The position numbers and the translations under genes are program-made. This document shows, piece by piece, positions 12,101 through 27,100 of a DNA stretch of 64,000 nt. The DNA is taken from NCBI GenBank assembly GCA_035772405.1, contig JAYKKM010000228.1:403001-467000 (forward strand). Direction: 5' to 3'. The notes below the pieces were generated by a model that had not been told where the DNA came from, searched no databases, and worked only from the letters and a program-made list of their open reading frames with translations. This stretch comes from Chrysogorgia sp. JL179-B06. Taxonomy: Eukaryota > Cnidaria > Anthozoa > Scleralcyonacea > Chrysogorgiidae. Within the stretch, counting starts at the first letter, position 1, and every line of letters starts with the position of its first letter.

Positions 12101-15100
12101 AACCTACCCAATTATACATTATACAGTATTTATCCTTCAAAAGCTGTGTAAAAATATACATTGAAAGCCTAGGACTGGCACTGTCCAGGCCTACTATCCA
12201 GGACAAAGGTGAATTTAAACAGACACACTAAGCCATTGGCCAGAAGGGCATATGCCATAATATCAGATGAGCGTAAATGCTGATTGTTATAGCCAGTATG
12301 GTGTATGTTTACACTATTAAAGTGAGTAAAATGTAAGCCAGGCCCAAGGTGGCATCCAGCCAGGTTGGTCCTGGTTAGTCCTATAGACTTGCAGTATAAA
12401 CACAGCTATAATCTGTACTTTTTTACATCCTTACCACCAGTACTGGTACTCACTATATAGCTAATTATCAAGTATTGCAATTATTCCATTGTGGATGAGG
12501 TTGCAAAGTGACCGAGTGAAACAATGGTGATGGATAATTTAAATAAAAGTATAAAATCTGCCATTCAAAATTTGTATTAACATTTGTTATTCTGCAATAT
12601 TATAATAAAGCACATAATTTATTGGTACATGTATATCTTATGTAAGGACTATTCAATTTCGAGCGAAAGCCCTTCAAAGAGTGATTTCGTGATGTCTGAT
12701 TGGCGCTTTCTCGATATATCAACAAACCGAAATTCAAATAATCCCTAATCCTAACCCTAATCCTAACCCTAAAACTGACTTGGGTTGATGTTATAATAAT
12801 TTTAAATTTCGGTTGCCATGACGACATGCCAAAAGTGAAATGTCCGACCACAATATATTTTGAAGTACTAACTCTAAGAACTCATTCTACATATCTAATG
12901 AAAGCTTCATTAACAGCCTCTGACATACCTACAAAAATATTTTTGTAACTGATACCTAACAGCTTGAAAAAAGCGACGACGCTTGGATTGGATTGACAAA
13001 CTCCGTATAAATATTTTAGATATTCAGACGACGATATCTTTTGAACTACTAACGCAAGAAAATCATGCTATACATCAAATAAAAGCCTGAATAACATACT
13101 CGGACATGTTTGCCAAACTATCTTTGTAACTGACTAACAGGTTTAAAAAACCGAAAATGGGTTTACCTTTAGTTTTGACGCCACGTATTAAAAACTTGAT
13201 TTATGAACTTGATTTACGAACTTGACATCTTCGGACGACGATATATTGCATTTTCACTGCCTTTTCACGATCTTTTTGAACTCAAATCTTCATTCACCGT
13301 ACAGTATAACCCGACAAAACACGAATTCAAATGCAGATATTATTTACCATATCTAGTTACCAGGGCCAAATTTCCCGATGCCGCGCACCTCCGGTTGATG
13401 CATATATATAAAAACAAACAAACTCGATTCTACTCTGCCCATCCCTTGCATCCCCGTCATGATAAGGGACTAAACGCCGGTCGATATTAGCGCCTTCGGC
13501 CGGCGCTTCGCGCCGGGCGAGGGCGAGGGGATAATACCATGACTTGAGGGAAATTAGCGATTAAGTTGCCCGCCGCCGAGGGAAGATTTGTGAAAGTCCG
13601 AGGGCGAAGCCCGAGGACTTTTACAAATCTTCCCGAGGTGAAGGGCATTTAATCGCTAATTTCCCGACAAGTCATGGTATTAGTTTGTAATATTATGATC
13701 GCCGAGGATAACTTTGAGAACCTTATCCAGCCCGTGGTTGGAGACAGAGTTTTTGTCTATTAAATTTCCCGTGCATTTGAATGAGGGAAATTAGAAGACA
13801 AAGAAATCCTTTGTGTTCTACTAAATTTCCCTCATGGATATCATAGGAATGAGGAAAAATTGGAAATTTTGTATGCATGAGTAGTTTTCAAACAAATAAA
13901 CGTGGGGAATTTAGCGATTAAATTTCCCTGCGAGAACAAAAGAAACCGAGTAAATCATGGTATTACATTAATATATGAATGATATATTAATCAGAAACTG
14001 TGATATCCATAAACGCTCTACTCGAGATAGCGAACTTAATTTTGTATGTCCTCGTTACAATCTTGAAACAGAAGCTGGCAGAACTTTTACTGTATGTAGT
14101 GTTAAGGAATGGAACTCCCTGCCAGTAGAAATTAGGAATTCATCATCTGTTAAATTTTTTAAATCGTCTCTTTTTAAAATAGCCTTGGAGAATCAGTCTC
14201 AGCTTAATCATTTTTAATCATTTACTTATGATTACATAATATTTTTGTAATTTCTGTGTTTTTGTAATTTTGTAATTTTATCTATTTAATTATTTATAAT
14301 AGTTATTAGAATATTTTGTAATTATCCAATGTTTTTAGAGGGCCACGAGTTTATCAGTTTTTGTAACTGGTAAATAAAGTCTATTATTATTATTGTTATT
14401 ATTGTATTTATCCTCTAAAGATGGTTATTAATAAAGTTATTATTATTATTATTATTATTATATATGCAGGTCAGAAGTATCTTTATGCGAGAAGGTAGCA
14501 TACAGCTGTGTATCATCTGCGTAAAGACGAAAGATTATATTATGACGCCGAAGTATGTCGCCCAATGGAGACATATACATCAGATAGAGCATCGGCCAAG
14601 GACAGACCCATGTGGAACACCGTATTTAAGGGCATGCGTATCAAACTTAAAGCCATCAATCCCAACAAATTGTGAACGGTTACGGTCTCAGCGGCAGAGA
14701 AATCTAATAGTAATAAAGCAACGCAACGTCGGTCATCTACGGAACGTAACATATTGTTATGAACCCGGACAAGCGCTGTTTCACAACTATGAAACTTTTT
14801 ATACGCGGATTGTAATGGTTCTTTAAGATTATGTTTATCAATATAGACATTTAATCTGGAAGCAACCACTTTTTCGATCACCTTTGAGACCATTTCAGGT
14901 TATAGGTCCACATAGATAATTTTTTCAGTGAATATAAAGAAAGGAAAATGGAAAGGAAAATACATAAAATGGAAAGAAAAAGAAATAACCGAATATTTGG
15001 AAAGATCAGCATTGTGGAAAAATGAATATACCCAGCCGGGATTCGATTGCGCGAGGGTTATTTTCCTGCCCTATGCCTGGGAAAAATTAGTATTTGTTTT

Positions 15101-18100
15101 TGTATTCAGTAAAAGTATTTGTTTTTAGTATTTACAAAATCAAATTTAAAAATTTAGTCATCGCATTGGGAAGACGTTTCTCGAGTGAATGAACTGATTC
15201 AGTCGCAGAAACTTTGCGAACTGGCAACAGACGTACATATGATGCATTCCGGCCGAATTGAATGATGCGTTTAAAAGCTCAAATTGCTCCAAAAGTCTTT
15301 TATTCATTTATATAATTTAAGAAAAGTTTGTAATACTATAAGCTTGTACTGTGATACCTTGAACCGGTTTAACCCTACAGTATAGTTACAAAATGCCAAA
15401 CTGGCGAGTGGCCAACGTATACGATATCAGATAGTGCATGTTTAAACACAGGTGGCCCAAGCTCGTGCGTCAATTTGTGTTTATATTGGAATTTATTCGA
15501 TTTGTCAAAATTAGAGGATATTTTCATCTATTATTTGCAGTTTATTGTTACAATATATAAATGAAATAATGTGTATTTATATCTACCATAAGGTGTGTGT
15601 CTTTCATTGTAAGTTTGGTGAGATTTAGGACAGTTGCAGTGTAGCCTGCGTGGCAGGCGTTACGTTTGGGGGGGCGCGGCGAGTTTCAGTGCGATATGGC
15701 GACATTAATTCAATATATTATGGCCACATTGTTTATATCAAACATTATACCTATGAATACTCAACAAAATAAACATTTATAAACCTGGTTGTTCCACTTA
15801 CATGTTTATTGTGTCGTAATATTCTTCGTTGTGAAACTTGGCGCCATTCTGCTGCATTATACTTCGAACCCGTTTGCGGTAGACTAATAGTAGACGAAGG
15901 TAGGAAACCTTCACTCTCCGATCGACACAAATTCACCACGATAATGGCCATAAAATCATTCCAAATGCTTCCATCGGCGCCAAACTTGGGCAGCACCATG
16001 TCAGATAGTTCCTTCAACTAACCAACGAACAAAATTTCCACCTTTCCACTCAACTTTTGAATAAAGCGAAGAAGTTTCAGACCACTTTCATGTCTACATA
16101 TGCGTGTGCCAGTTCGTCGCAACACCAACTGTCACGCGTGACGTATTTCCCGATTTATCCCGACCCTCCCCTCCAAGGCACGTAACAAAAACCTGATTGC
16201 AATAGTAGTTTTTTTGTTTAAATACACATTATTTCATTTATATATTGTAACAATAAACTGCAAATAATAGATGAAAATATCCTCTAATTTTGACAAATCG
16301 AATAAATTCCAATATAAACACAAATTGGCGCACGAGCTTGGGCCACCTGTGGTTTAAAGTTTTAAACAACGTTAAATTAAAAGCTCAAATTGCTCTATGA
16401 AAAGTTAAATATATAATTTAATATTATTATATAATTTAATTTGTAATAATTATATAATTTTAAAAAGTTTGTAATACTATTAGCTGTACTGTGATACCTT
16501 GAGCCGATTCAACCCCAAGGGTCTAACAGTTCAGTTTGAATTTCAATTCAGTTTTTGTGTTTTTGTGAGACGCCAATCAAGCTTGTGATTTGCAAACCAG
16601 TCCACAGTCAGCACATGTGACAAAGTTGTTGGATAAAACAGCTGGTACATTACATCTGGTTTTCGACGGTTCTCCATTTTATACGGTCCATAGCAGTAGT
16701 TTTGAAATATGGAAGAGGGAAGTTTATGACTTTAAGATTGTATTTGAGTTTGTCTCTAAAACGCAACAGTGGCCTACCTACATCCCGTGCACCATCATAC
16801 AGCTGACTGTACATGAGGACTTTAGGTATTCTGTCGTCACTCATTCTAATGACATGGCCAGCCCACCTGAGTTGAGATTGCATCAAGAAGGTTTCGACAC
16901 ACTTGACTTGCTTTGTGGTAGGCTTTAGTTTTCTTAAAGCTGATGGTTAGGCCGAAGGCCTTGCTAGCAATAGAAAAGCGATCGTCGAGTTCTTGTGCTT
17001 GCTCGAAAGACGTTGCGACGAGTGCAGCATCATCAGCGAAAAGGAAGTCACGAATCATGCTGTTTCTAGTGAGTGTTTTCGCTTTGAAACGTTGGTGGTT
17101 AATTCGAAATTCGAATTTTACCCCGTTTTCGAGGTTACCATAGGCATAGTGTATAACATGATGGGGACATAGAGTGCAAAGAGGACAGAGGCCATGACAC
17201 AACCTTGTTTAGTGCCGTTTGTTACGTCGAATGGGTCAGAAGATTCTCCGTCAGATATGACCGATGCTTCCATTCCTTCATGGAATGAGATGATGATGTT
17301 TAGCATGTTGTCTGGTATACCAAGCTTTTTTAGGACTTTCCACAGAGCACTTCTATTCTTTACATTTCAAGCCTTGGTCAGATCTACGAATACCATATAT
17401 ATAACTCTTGTTTTTTTCGGCAACCTGACGAAGTGAGAAGATCATGTCAATGGTCCCGCGACCAGAGCGAAAGCCACATTGGCACTATGGATATATTTGG
17501 TCAACAAGGTGAGTGATAATTCTGTTGAGAATTAAACGAGCGAGGATTTTTCCAGCAATACAGAGGCGAGAGATACCACGTGAATTATCACAGACAGCTT
17601 TTCTAACCTTATTCTTGAAAAGATGTATGATGGATGCGTCCATGAAATCCTGGGGAAGGCCTTCAAGAAGTATTCCAACCAGCTTTTTACCACCGTATTT
17701 GTAGATTTCAGGATGGATACTATCCTTTCCAGGAGATTTTTCAGAGGACATCTGCTTGATGGCATCCTCGACTTCTTTCAAGCTTGGATCGTAGGACAAT
17801 TCGGGTATTTCTGGTCTTTGTGGTATTGATGCTATAACGTCGTCATCGATGGCAGAGTTGTTGTTCAGGACATTGTCAAAGTGTTCTTTCCAGCGAGATA
17901 GAATTTTTTTGTCTATTTGTAGTGTCTGGCCATCAGAAGACATGACTGGAGATGTCCCGCTGGAGATGGACCATAAACATTCCTGAGACCTTCATAGAAG
18001 GCTTTAGAATCGTTCCTGTTGGCTGCGTCCTGAAGTTCGGCAACTTTAGCCGACCACCAGGATTCTTTCATTTTCCTGAGAGATTTCTGAACCTGTTGTT

Positions 18101-21100
18101 TGCACTCCTATAAGAAGTTGAACTTCTATATTGTTGTCGTCAAACCAATCCTAGCGCTTCCTTATGAGAAGTTCGAGAACCTTGAGGGAAGCGGAGTAAG
18201 TGGTGTCCCTAAGGAATTTCCAGGAGGCTTCGACGTCATCAGAGATCTCGACTGAATCAAGTTTTGATTCGAGTATCTCTGATAGTTCCTTCTTCATATC
18301 TTCAGTTTTTAAAGACAAGACGTTCATTCGTTTAGGAATTGTAGAGCTTTGGAGCCGTTTTTACGGGATATTTGGAAAGATGCTTTGATACGCAACATGG
18401 TCTGAGAGATAACATGTGCTATGGAAAGAGCGAGTGATACAAAAGTCTTTCGCATGGCGTTATTTCGTTATTACGTTAGTCGATCATGTACTAATGCTTG
18501 GATCTGGGATGCATACAAGTTGTTTTCTGATGATTGGGCTGTTGGAAAAGTGTATTGGTGATAGTGAGATCAAATTATTTGCAGAGAGAAAGAAGCCTCA
18601 ATCCATTTGTGTTCATTTTGCCAACCCCGTGAGAACCTAAGACACCACACCACGTTAGGTGGTCAGTTCCAACTCGTGCGCTGAAGTGTCCACCAAGAGG
18701 ACGAGTTTATCGCTGTGAGGGACTTTGGAAATGACGGAGCGTAGCTGATGGTAAAAGTCGTCAATTTTCTGTTCGGAGGTGTATAAAGTTGAGGCGTAAC
18801 AACTCACAATCGTGGCAGAAGAGTTGTTTCCGATGTCTAAGGTTAATAGCGTCATGATACGTCGATCGTTGATTCCTTTTGGAAGAGAGGACAAGGATTT
18901 AGCAAGATCAGATTTTATGGCGAAGCCAACACCAGAGAGGCGAGGTTCTTGTTCACTTTTGCCAATCCAGAAGAATGTGTATCCTCTCCCACCCTCTTCT
19001 AGTTGAGAGCCAGACGAGTTTCACTGATAGCAGAGATGTCGATGTTGTACTTGCGTAATGCATGTGAGATGAGTGCTGTTCTGCGTTCTGGAGTGGAATT
19101 GTTGTCTTCGAAAAGTGTTCGTACATTCCTAGATCCAAGATTTAAATTACATTTTTTCTGATAGTTCGGACTGCGAAACTGGATAGCCATACAACTGCTG
19201 CGGGCTGCCAGATTTTACTTATGAGCATGCAATGTTTGGAGTTTCTTTTCTCCCGCCCCTCCCCGGATTGGGGAAAGCAGTGCTTCGTCTAAATAGACCT
19301 GCTGTCACCACCAGAGAACACGAACAGCACAATTGCCCATAGATTTGTGCAAGAACGGCCATCACCTAATGGGCACCACTGTGCAGAGCTCAAGCTAGTG
19401 ACTTCCAGTAATATCCTTTACCTGTCCCCGTCGCCATTACTCCATCGCCAGTGGGCTTGTTGCACAGGTGGAATAGCAAGATGAAGAGACAGAACTGAAC
19501 TGAATTGTTAGACTACCCACAGAGATGATTTGTTTATAGTGGTGAAGGCTTGTTTAGAGCCATGCACACGTTTTGGAAGAGCTGATAACAGAAAAATGGT
19601 GCACAGTGTGCCACGAATTATCTGAACAACCTTCCTTAGATTTTCTTTTAGGGTGTACTCCCTTAGCCTTAACTTCATGAATCAACCCACAAGGCAGTGG
19701 GACTATTTAACCCATAGTTGGGGGGCACGAGGGTACTACCACTTGCCCAAGGTGAATCTTCAGACTAGTGAAGTAAGACTACTTCAGACTAATGGAGTAG
19801 TCTTACTTCTCCATTCTAGACCAGCTCCAAGCAAATATACTATGAGAGTAGTGGATTCATGCATCATGTATTTTGAATTCCTGCGATAAGCTTTAGTCTT
19901 GTCGAACTGTTAGAGTTTAATACCCCGTTTTTATACCCGCCAAAGATTCCACGATTTGTGATCTCATGGCATGGTTTTTTAACACATCTAGATGTTAACT
20001 CAAATGAACAACACTTTGGAAGAAGAAAATAGAATGTTGATGGAACAAATGAACAAGCTTCTTTCTCAAGTAAGCTATATATTTTGTAGAAGTAATTGTG
20101 GATTTTGAAGCAAACACTCGTCGCTACGTTAAGCCAAAAAAAAGTATTCTGTTTCTGGTCAGTGGATCGGTCCAGAATTGACGCGGCGACGCAGATTTTT
20201 TTCAATTTTTTGGAAGGAAAAGCTTTTTGCTGTAATGTTGAGTACTTTCTAGTTTCTATATAAAGTGCAAACACTGATTTTTATGCCATTACCAGCAATT
20301 TGGGACATTTTTCGCCTGCGTTCGGGCAGCGGCTAATCGCTTCATAATAGCGTTATATGACACCAATCTCAGCTGGAATTATTAATGCGCAAAAATTGCG
20401 TAATATGCACAAAATTCGCAATATATTGATAATATTTGCTCTGTTATTGAAAGGAAATAGTCTGGGAACTAGTTCTATTTTGTGCGCTGCCTTGTGAACA
20501 AGAAACATGGCTTCTTCGCACGAGTTCAGGGTTTTACTACATCCCGGGCGTTCTTTGTCAGCGCCCGCGAGCACTCGACTTCTGGACGATCCTTTTAGTA
20601 GTATTAAGGAAACCCAACCCCAACACAAGAAAAGATCCTAACCCTAACCCCCCGCCTAACGGGTTAGGGTTAGTAAACTAATTAGGCGGGGGGTTAGGGT
20701 TAGAAAATCCGTTAGGCGGAGGGTTAGGGTTAGGTTCTTTTGTTGTGTTGGGGTTGGGTTTCCTTAATACTAATAAAAGGATCGTCCAGAAGACGAGTGC
20801 TCGCGGGCGCTGACAAAGAACGCCCGGGATGTAGTAAGACCCACGAGTTCAGCGAGTAAAAGTCTTTTAATGGTCGTTTTGTCTCGCATCTGAAACCGAA
20901 GACCTTCGTCTTAAATACCACCCGCGGACCGCGCAAAAGCGTTCAAAAAGCATGATATTCAAAGGCTTTTGGAACTAGTTTATGGTAAATACGGATGAAA
21001 TATTCAGATCCCTATCGATAGAATGACATCTTCCGAGTTCTTAGCGAGGAGTGGACTTTGCATCGCCTGCAACGTTGTCGGTCTATTTGGCCAAAGTTTG

Positions 21101-24100
21101 AGGACGACTTCACTCATATTATAGAGATAGCAGCAAATCTGGTCGTAAAATACGTCGAGCTGGGGAACTATCTAGACATAGAAGTAGGTTAATATTTTTG
21201 AGTGGTAAATGAAGCTTAGTCATCGCCCAGGCCATATCGAGGAATGGGTCTTAGGAATATAAACTGCAATTGGGTATAATTCTTCTTCTTGTGTATTCTC
21301 CATGTTATTCCTAGTAGATTTTTCGCCGCCATATTGTGTATTATGCGCACGCCCGTCGCCATCTTGTCCCAAATTGCTGGTAATGTTTTAACAGAACAAA
21401 TGTTTCAACACGCATCAGTGGTCGCCATTGTTATCTGCGAGGGTGTCCGTGCCCACAGACACGCAACTGATCAGCGGTTTTGATAAAAAAACGTTGACGC
21501 ACACAGTCAAAGATGACGCGCACAATCAAAGATGACGCGCGCACTGACCAGAAACAACCTTAGTTTAAAGAACACCGTTAACACCGTTATGGTGACCATG
21601 ATATAAAAGTCTATTTTAATTATTTTAGAATCAGGAATTGCTGACGGAATCCTTAGTCAGCCGTGATCAGTTTATGGAAGAAGAAAGAACATTTTCGTAA
21701 GTATAACAACCAATTTTTCATATACTTTTCATATTTGAAAAGGACGAAGACAGTATAGTAAATAAACGATTTAAATTTTAGCATTTAAAAGAAACCGCAG
21801 GTAACTTACTTGGTAATGCCTTTATCATTAGTACAAGATACATGCAATAATGTGTTGCTATGTTTTGCAATAAGCCAGTTCGTAATGTCGACTGCGCATC
21901 AAAATGACGCGTTCTGCGTCGGGATAAAACTTATTTCAATTCATAACATCAGGCCGCGTATAAATTCAGTATAACGAATTTGCAAGTGTAAATAGAAATG
22001 CAAATGACTATTGTGGTTTTAGCCTGATGTTATGAATTGAAGTAAGTTTTATCCCGACGCAGAACACGTCATTTTGACGCGCAGTCGACATTACGAACTG
22101 GCTTATTGACTAGACTGGCCGCAAATTAAACTAATTACAAGAGATGTAAAAACGCAAATATGAAAAATGGTCGAAGTTATCAAATCAACGTGGAGTCATT
22201 TTATAAAAATTAACCACTGCCTTAAGGTATTCTGTAGATTCAGAAATGTATTGATTCGCAGACTCGATACCCATCATCATCTAAGTAAACAATAAGAATC
22301 TTACCAAGCTACCGACATCACATTTTATTGTTTTGTGTTGACTCAACAACACAACAGGTAATTAGTATTCCTTTAGAATTTTCTAAACAGGGCGTTTACA
22401 CAAGAGGACCGGGGCTGGAATTGGATTACGAATCCAACAGCGTGAACGCAATTGGACTGGCTTGTGGACTGGTTTCTATAGTGAGGTAGTCGTCCGCAGT
22501 ACGAGTGGTCAGCGGTGTACGCTACTAAAAACAAAACAACAAAGAAAATGGTTTGGTTTCAACAAACTCCATGCCTTCCTTTCTCTTGTGATATTGAGTG
22601 ACGTCCAAAACACCAATACGTTTATGTTGTTTGGCTGAAGTGTTTTTAGTCAAGCATTGTAGCAATAGTTTTAGGCGACGTAAAGAGTCTCTCATGTCTG
22701 ACTTTCTCCGGTTTAGTCTTCGTCTCCTCAAAAAGAAATCATAAAAGAAAACGAAAAACAACTCAAACTGGCCTATCGCCATATTTGCTTTGTTTATTTG
22801 GATAACCTTTCATGTTACTCCATCACCAATATAAACATCACCGGATAACATCAAGGGAATCGAGGTGGGAGGGTTAGGAAGACACTTAAGGCGGGGGGTT
22901 AGGGTTAGCATCTAAGTTGTTTTCGGGTTAGCGGTTATTTCATGACGATTATATACCTCGATTCATTTGGTGATGGAGTAACATGCAAGATTAACCGTTT
23001 ATTTTGTTGAATATACTGCTGACCCAACACACCGCATTTCTGTCGGATGTCCAAAGCCAGTCCAATCTGGTATGAACGCAAACATCCTGTCTCAGTCCAA
23101 ATCCAGTCCCGGTCCGCTGGTGTGAACACGCCTTATGTGCGCAGAAGCATATATTAATACAGGTTTTGCACGACCACGTGACGAAAACCATGTTAGATTT
23201 CAGGAACAATAGTATAGTTTTGCATGAGAATAAAGAATAAGTCCCAACGTAGAAGAACATTGCATTGTTCTGCAATCCAACATGGCTGCTGTCATGTGGT
23301 CGTGCAAAACTCTATTCATATGACCAAGCTGCAATTTCTCAAGACATGCATGTATCGAGACTCTTAGCCTGGTAGATATGTATGTCACCCTATAAACCAG
23401 AACTTATCGTTACCTTCGCCCTGCCATCCGCGCAGCTCAATGGTTATAGTCTGGTGGAATGTAACTCAACCTTGTTTTGTAGGCCCCCCAATGGGTTTTT
23501 GTGGTTTTTGTATCTGTAAAGGATGGAGATTAATAATCTGGATGATGCCATCTCGGCATCCTTGGGGAATTTGAAATAAGTTGTTTGCTTTATCTAATTC
23601 TAAATGTTAAGAATGTTTTTAATTCAAATACCAAAAACGGCTTTAATTGAACAAACCAAAAATACTTACAGTGTTTCAGAAGATGGCTGCTGCAATATTA
23701 GCCTGCAAATTGTTTGGTCAGTACTATTATCTTCTATTTTGTATTGTGATTGATTTTGACTAATTGTGATAATTTCACAGGAATCCAATGTTAACTATGG
23801 CACGTTAAAAACAACAATATGCTATTTATTAGTTAATAACTTCAATATTTCTGTTTGGATACATTTAAAAAGAACGTAAATGTGCCATCAATTATGGCGA
23901 CCATCTTGGATTCCAATATGGCGGCAATGGTTGGACATAAAATGTGGATTATTTCAAATTCCCCAAGGATGCCGGGATGGCACCATCCAGATTATTAATC
24001 TCCATACTTCATAGATACAAAAACCATACAAAACCATTGGGGAGCCTACACAACAAGGTGAGGCTACAAACAGCCATTTGGCAACCAGACTATTAGTGAA

Positions 24101-27100
24101 TCTCACTAGTGATCAGACGGTTGCGGTTTGATTCCCGAGAGGAAAGTAGCACAAGATTGCGTATATAGCAGTAGTTTAACAAACAAGATTATATTTGCCT
24201 ACTAACGAAAGGAACAAGCAGCAACCCCGAGCAAATGACTTAATATACTCTTATGAGTAAATCCACTAAATCGCATGCACCAGCATGAGAGATCGGCCCG
24301 ATTAATCGCAGTGTGTAAATTACAATCTTTTAATTTTATTATCAGGGACCGTCTTTATGAACTTCAACGACAAAAAGAAAAACTAGAAGAGAAAATTGAA
24401 CAAGCAAATAGAAATCTAGCAGAGAATACTCCGAAGAAGTAAGCGGGATTACAGTTTAATATTCTCTTGCTTTTGCATTCTCAAGTCTTACTCTGAATAT
24501 ATACGTGTAAACAGTATATTTATACCGTATTTTATACTGGAAGACATTGTTACGCTGCGCTTTAATTTGTTCCAATATTACCTGAGCTAAACTCGGTGCA
24601 ACTTAATGTGTTCTTTTGTTTAAACTCATTTGCATTGAGTTTAGTTCGTGTGAAATATCGAAGAAGGTAAATTAAAGTAACAGTTTAGCTTGTCGAGCCA
24701 ATCTTTTATGCTATGCCTTCTAAATTTTTATAAACCATTAATCCCAGACTTAATTTTTATTTTTTTGTTTAGGAAGAGCAACTTGTTCAAAAAAGTTCTG
24801 CAGAAGGCTGGATTGAAAAAGGTACAGTATATATATAGAAACTTTGTTAAAAAATGTTCTTGTTTATTTTTAGCGCTGTTTTCATTGCTATAACCTCTTG
24901 ATCGCTTCATGTTTGCACATGTTGGTATTCATTCTGAATAAAACATTTGTTGTGCTTTTGTGTAAACAGCATTAAAGAAAAACAATACTAATGTTCCAGC
25001 ATACCTATAGTTCTAACGGGAAAAAATTCCCGCCAAAACCGTCAGAAAATCCGTAATCGAGCATTACAGGAAAATCAGGACCGCAAATTAACCAATCGTA
25101 TTACGTAATTCCACCGGAAGTAGCCTTAACCATATAATAAACGAAGATAGTGCAAAATTCACCACATGTCATCTACCTGCATTATATCCTTGATCGAACA
25201 ACTTAAAACTCAATAAAACATTATGGAACAATTTAATAAGATTAACATGGATAATATATCCGTAATATATGTTAGTTAGTTGCAGTATGGTTTAGAACGT
25301 CGTTTTAAATTTAGGTATTTGTTCAAATTTTACTTATATATTTAGATTTGTTGCCTATATTTAGTTTTGTTGTAATATTATACCTCAACTGTAAATTGTC
25401 TAATCAGAGAGCTAGATACATTGTATACCACGTGCCCAGTCATTTCATCATAGAATCCCCCCATTCGTGGTATTGCAGCTTCAATAGCTCGAATACCCCG
25501 CTGTGGCGGGGAATATTTAGTGATGAGGCTGTTAACAATGGAGGAACAAGAAGACGTTTCAAGGCCATACTCAACGTTGTGTTAATTTATAGATCCTCCT
25601 CTCGGAGATGATATACAGTAAAAACCCGCATAAAAGAACCAGTGGATGGAGAACCATCTGCCTGAAATTTAGGCAATGAAGCACCCAAAATACAAGAACC
25701 ACTTCAGGCTGACAAATGAGACTGGTTCTTAAAAATCCTTAACTCTTGTACTTTAGCTGAAGTAGAAAGCATGTTCTAAGGGCAGATGTAGGCAGGTACA
25801 TACTTAATTTAATACTAGAAGTTACTATCGCAAGGGGAAGTGCTGCCTCAAAAGTCATGGGAAGCCTAATTTGATAAAATTTCAAACATGAACCCACTGT
25901 AGTATGTACACATTTCTATCAATTATTTTAAATACCGTACAGCAGACTTAAATTACAAATGACTATCACTTATCTGAATATAATTGGCAAGGCTTTTGAC
26001 TGGATACACAGTATACATTATGACTACAGTATGTAGTTGGTGATTGGCAAACAAATTTCTGATAAATCACTGCCACTATAAATCATGCTTCTTACTGTGG
26101 TAAATCTGTCAGCGGAATCGCAAGTGTCTGATACATGTATGTTATGACAAAGCAAGCGCTAAACAAATAGGCGCTGACTAAATAAATGCCAGAAATGGTA
26201 TGTAACAGATGTTTACAATAATGTTGCAGCATTATTTATATCGTCTAAATTTTATTGTTGAGAATGCGATACTTTCAAGATCTTTGATGTATTAGTTCAT
26301 TGCACATGTCCACGACTCCACATATTATACTGTAATTGTCGTTTGGGAATACACCACAGTCAACTGCAACCACTGTATTTTATTTTCCCAAAGAACTTGT
26401 AATATTGTATTTACTGCATACCAAATATTATGGTTATCCATGGCACACAAATAATTTCCATTGTGCACTGAATTTTCACAAAATGGACAAATCCACTGAA
26501 TTTTCACAAAGTCGAGGTAAATAATTTCTTGAAGACAGTTCCATGTACAGTTTATTACATACACAGTTGGGTAGATCAATATTGTTTTGTTCCTCAACGG
26601 GCTCCACCACAAGGGTAGATGATCAATATATTTTTGTGCCTCAACGGGCGATATATTTGTGTCGATCACTGATCGACAGGACAAGTTGTCTTCTAACCAA
26701 CAGCAACAAACAACGGTTGGTAAGTTGTTCAACGACAGAAATCCCTGACGAGGAATGAGATCATGGTTAAAAGCATTCAAGTGCATGTTGTCTCCTTGTA
26801 CTATAAAGATATTGTCGATGGTTGTCGAGTTCCACTTCGTAACTGGAAGCCCAATAGCTTGTGCTGTTAACAGCGCTGATAAACTCATGAAAGAGCACTG
26901 CTTTTCTCAAGACTGGCCACTGAAACCTTCATGGCCTTGATGAATACTTCCACGAAAAAGTAAAGACAAAATAAAGACATAAACAACGTGAATTTCCTGT
27001 GAAGGAATTGTCGAGAACTTCGAGAAGCTATAAACAAACAGGCAGCGTGTAGCGGAACATGCGCAGTTGAGTCACTTTCGAGCACATATGGATGACGTAT

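Noticed and set aside
11029..13966. CRISPR array
   Set aside because: Repeats are inverted transposon ends at irregular distances in a spliced eukaryotic context, not regular direct repeats with unique spacers.
20640..20735. A true telomere or chromosome end
   Set aside because: The TTAGGG units are few, interrupted and inside a 312 bp element with its own target duplication, in the intron of a gene.
22525..22782. 85-codon minus-strand frame as a gene
   Set aside because: Composition is low-complexity ([19 protein letters not shown]) with no family and no neighbours to support it.
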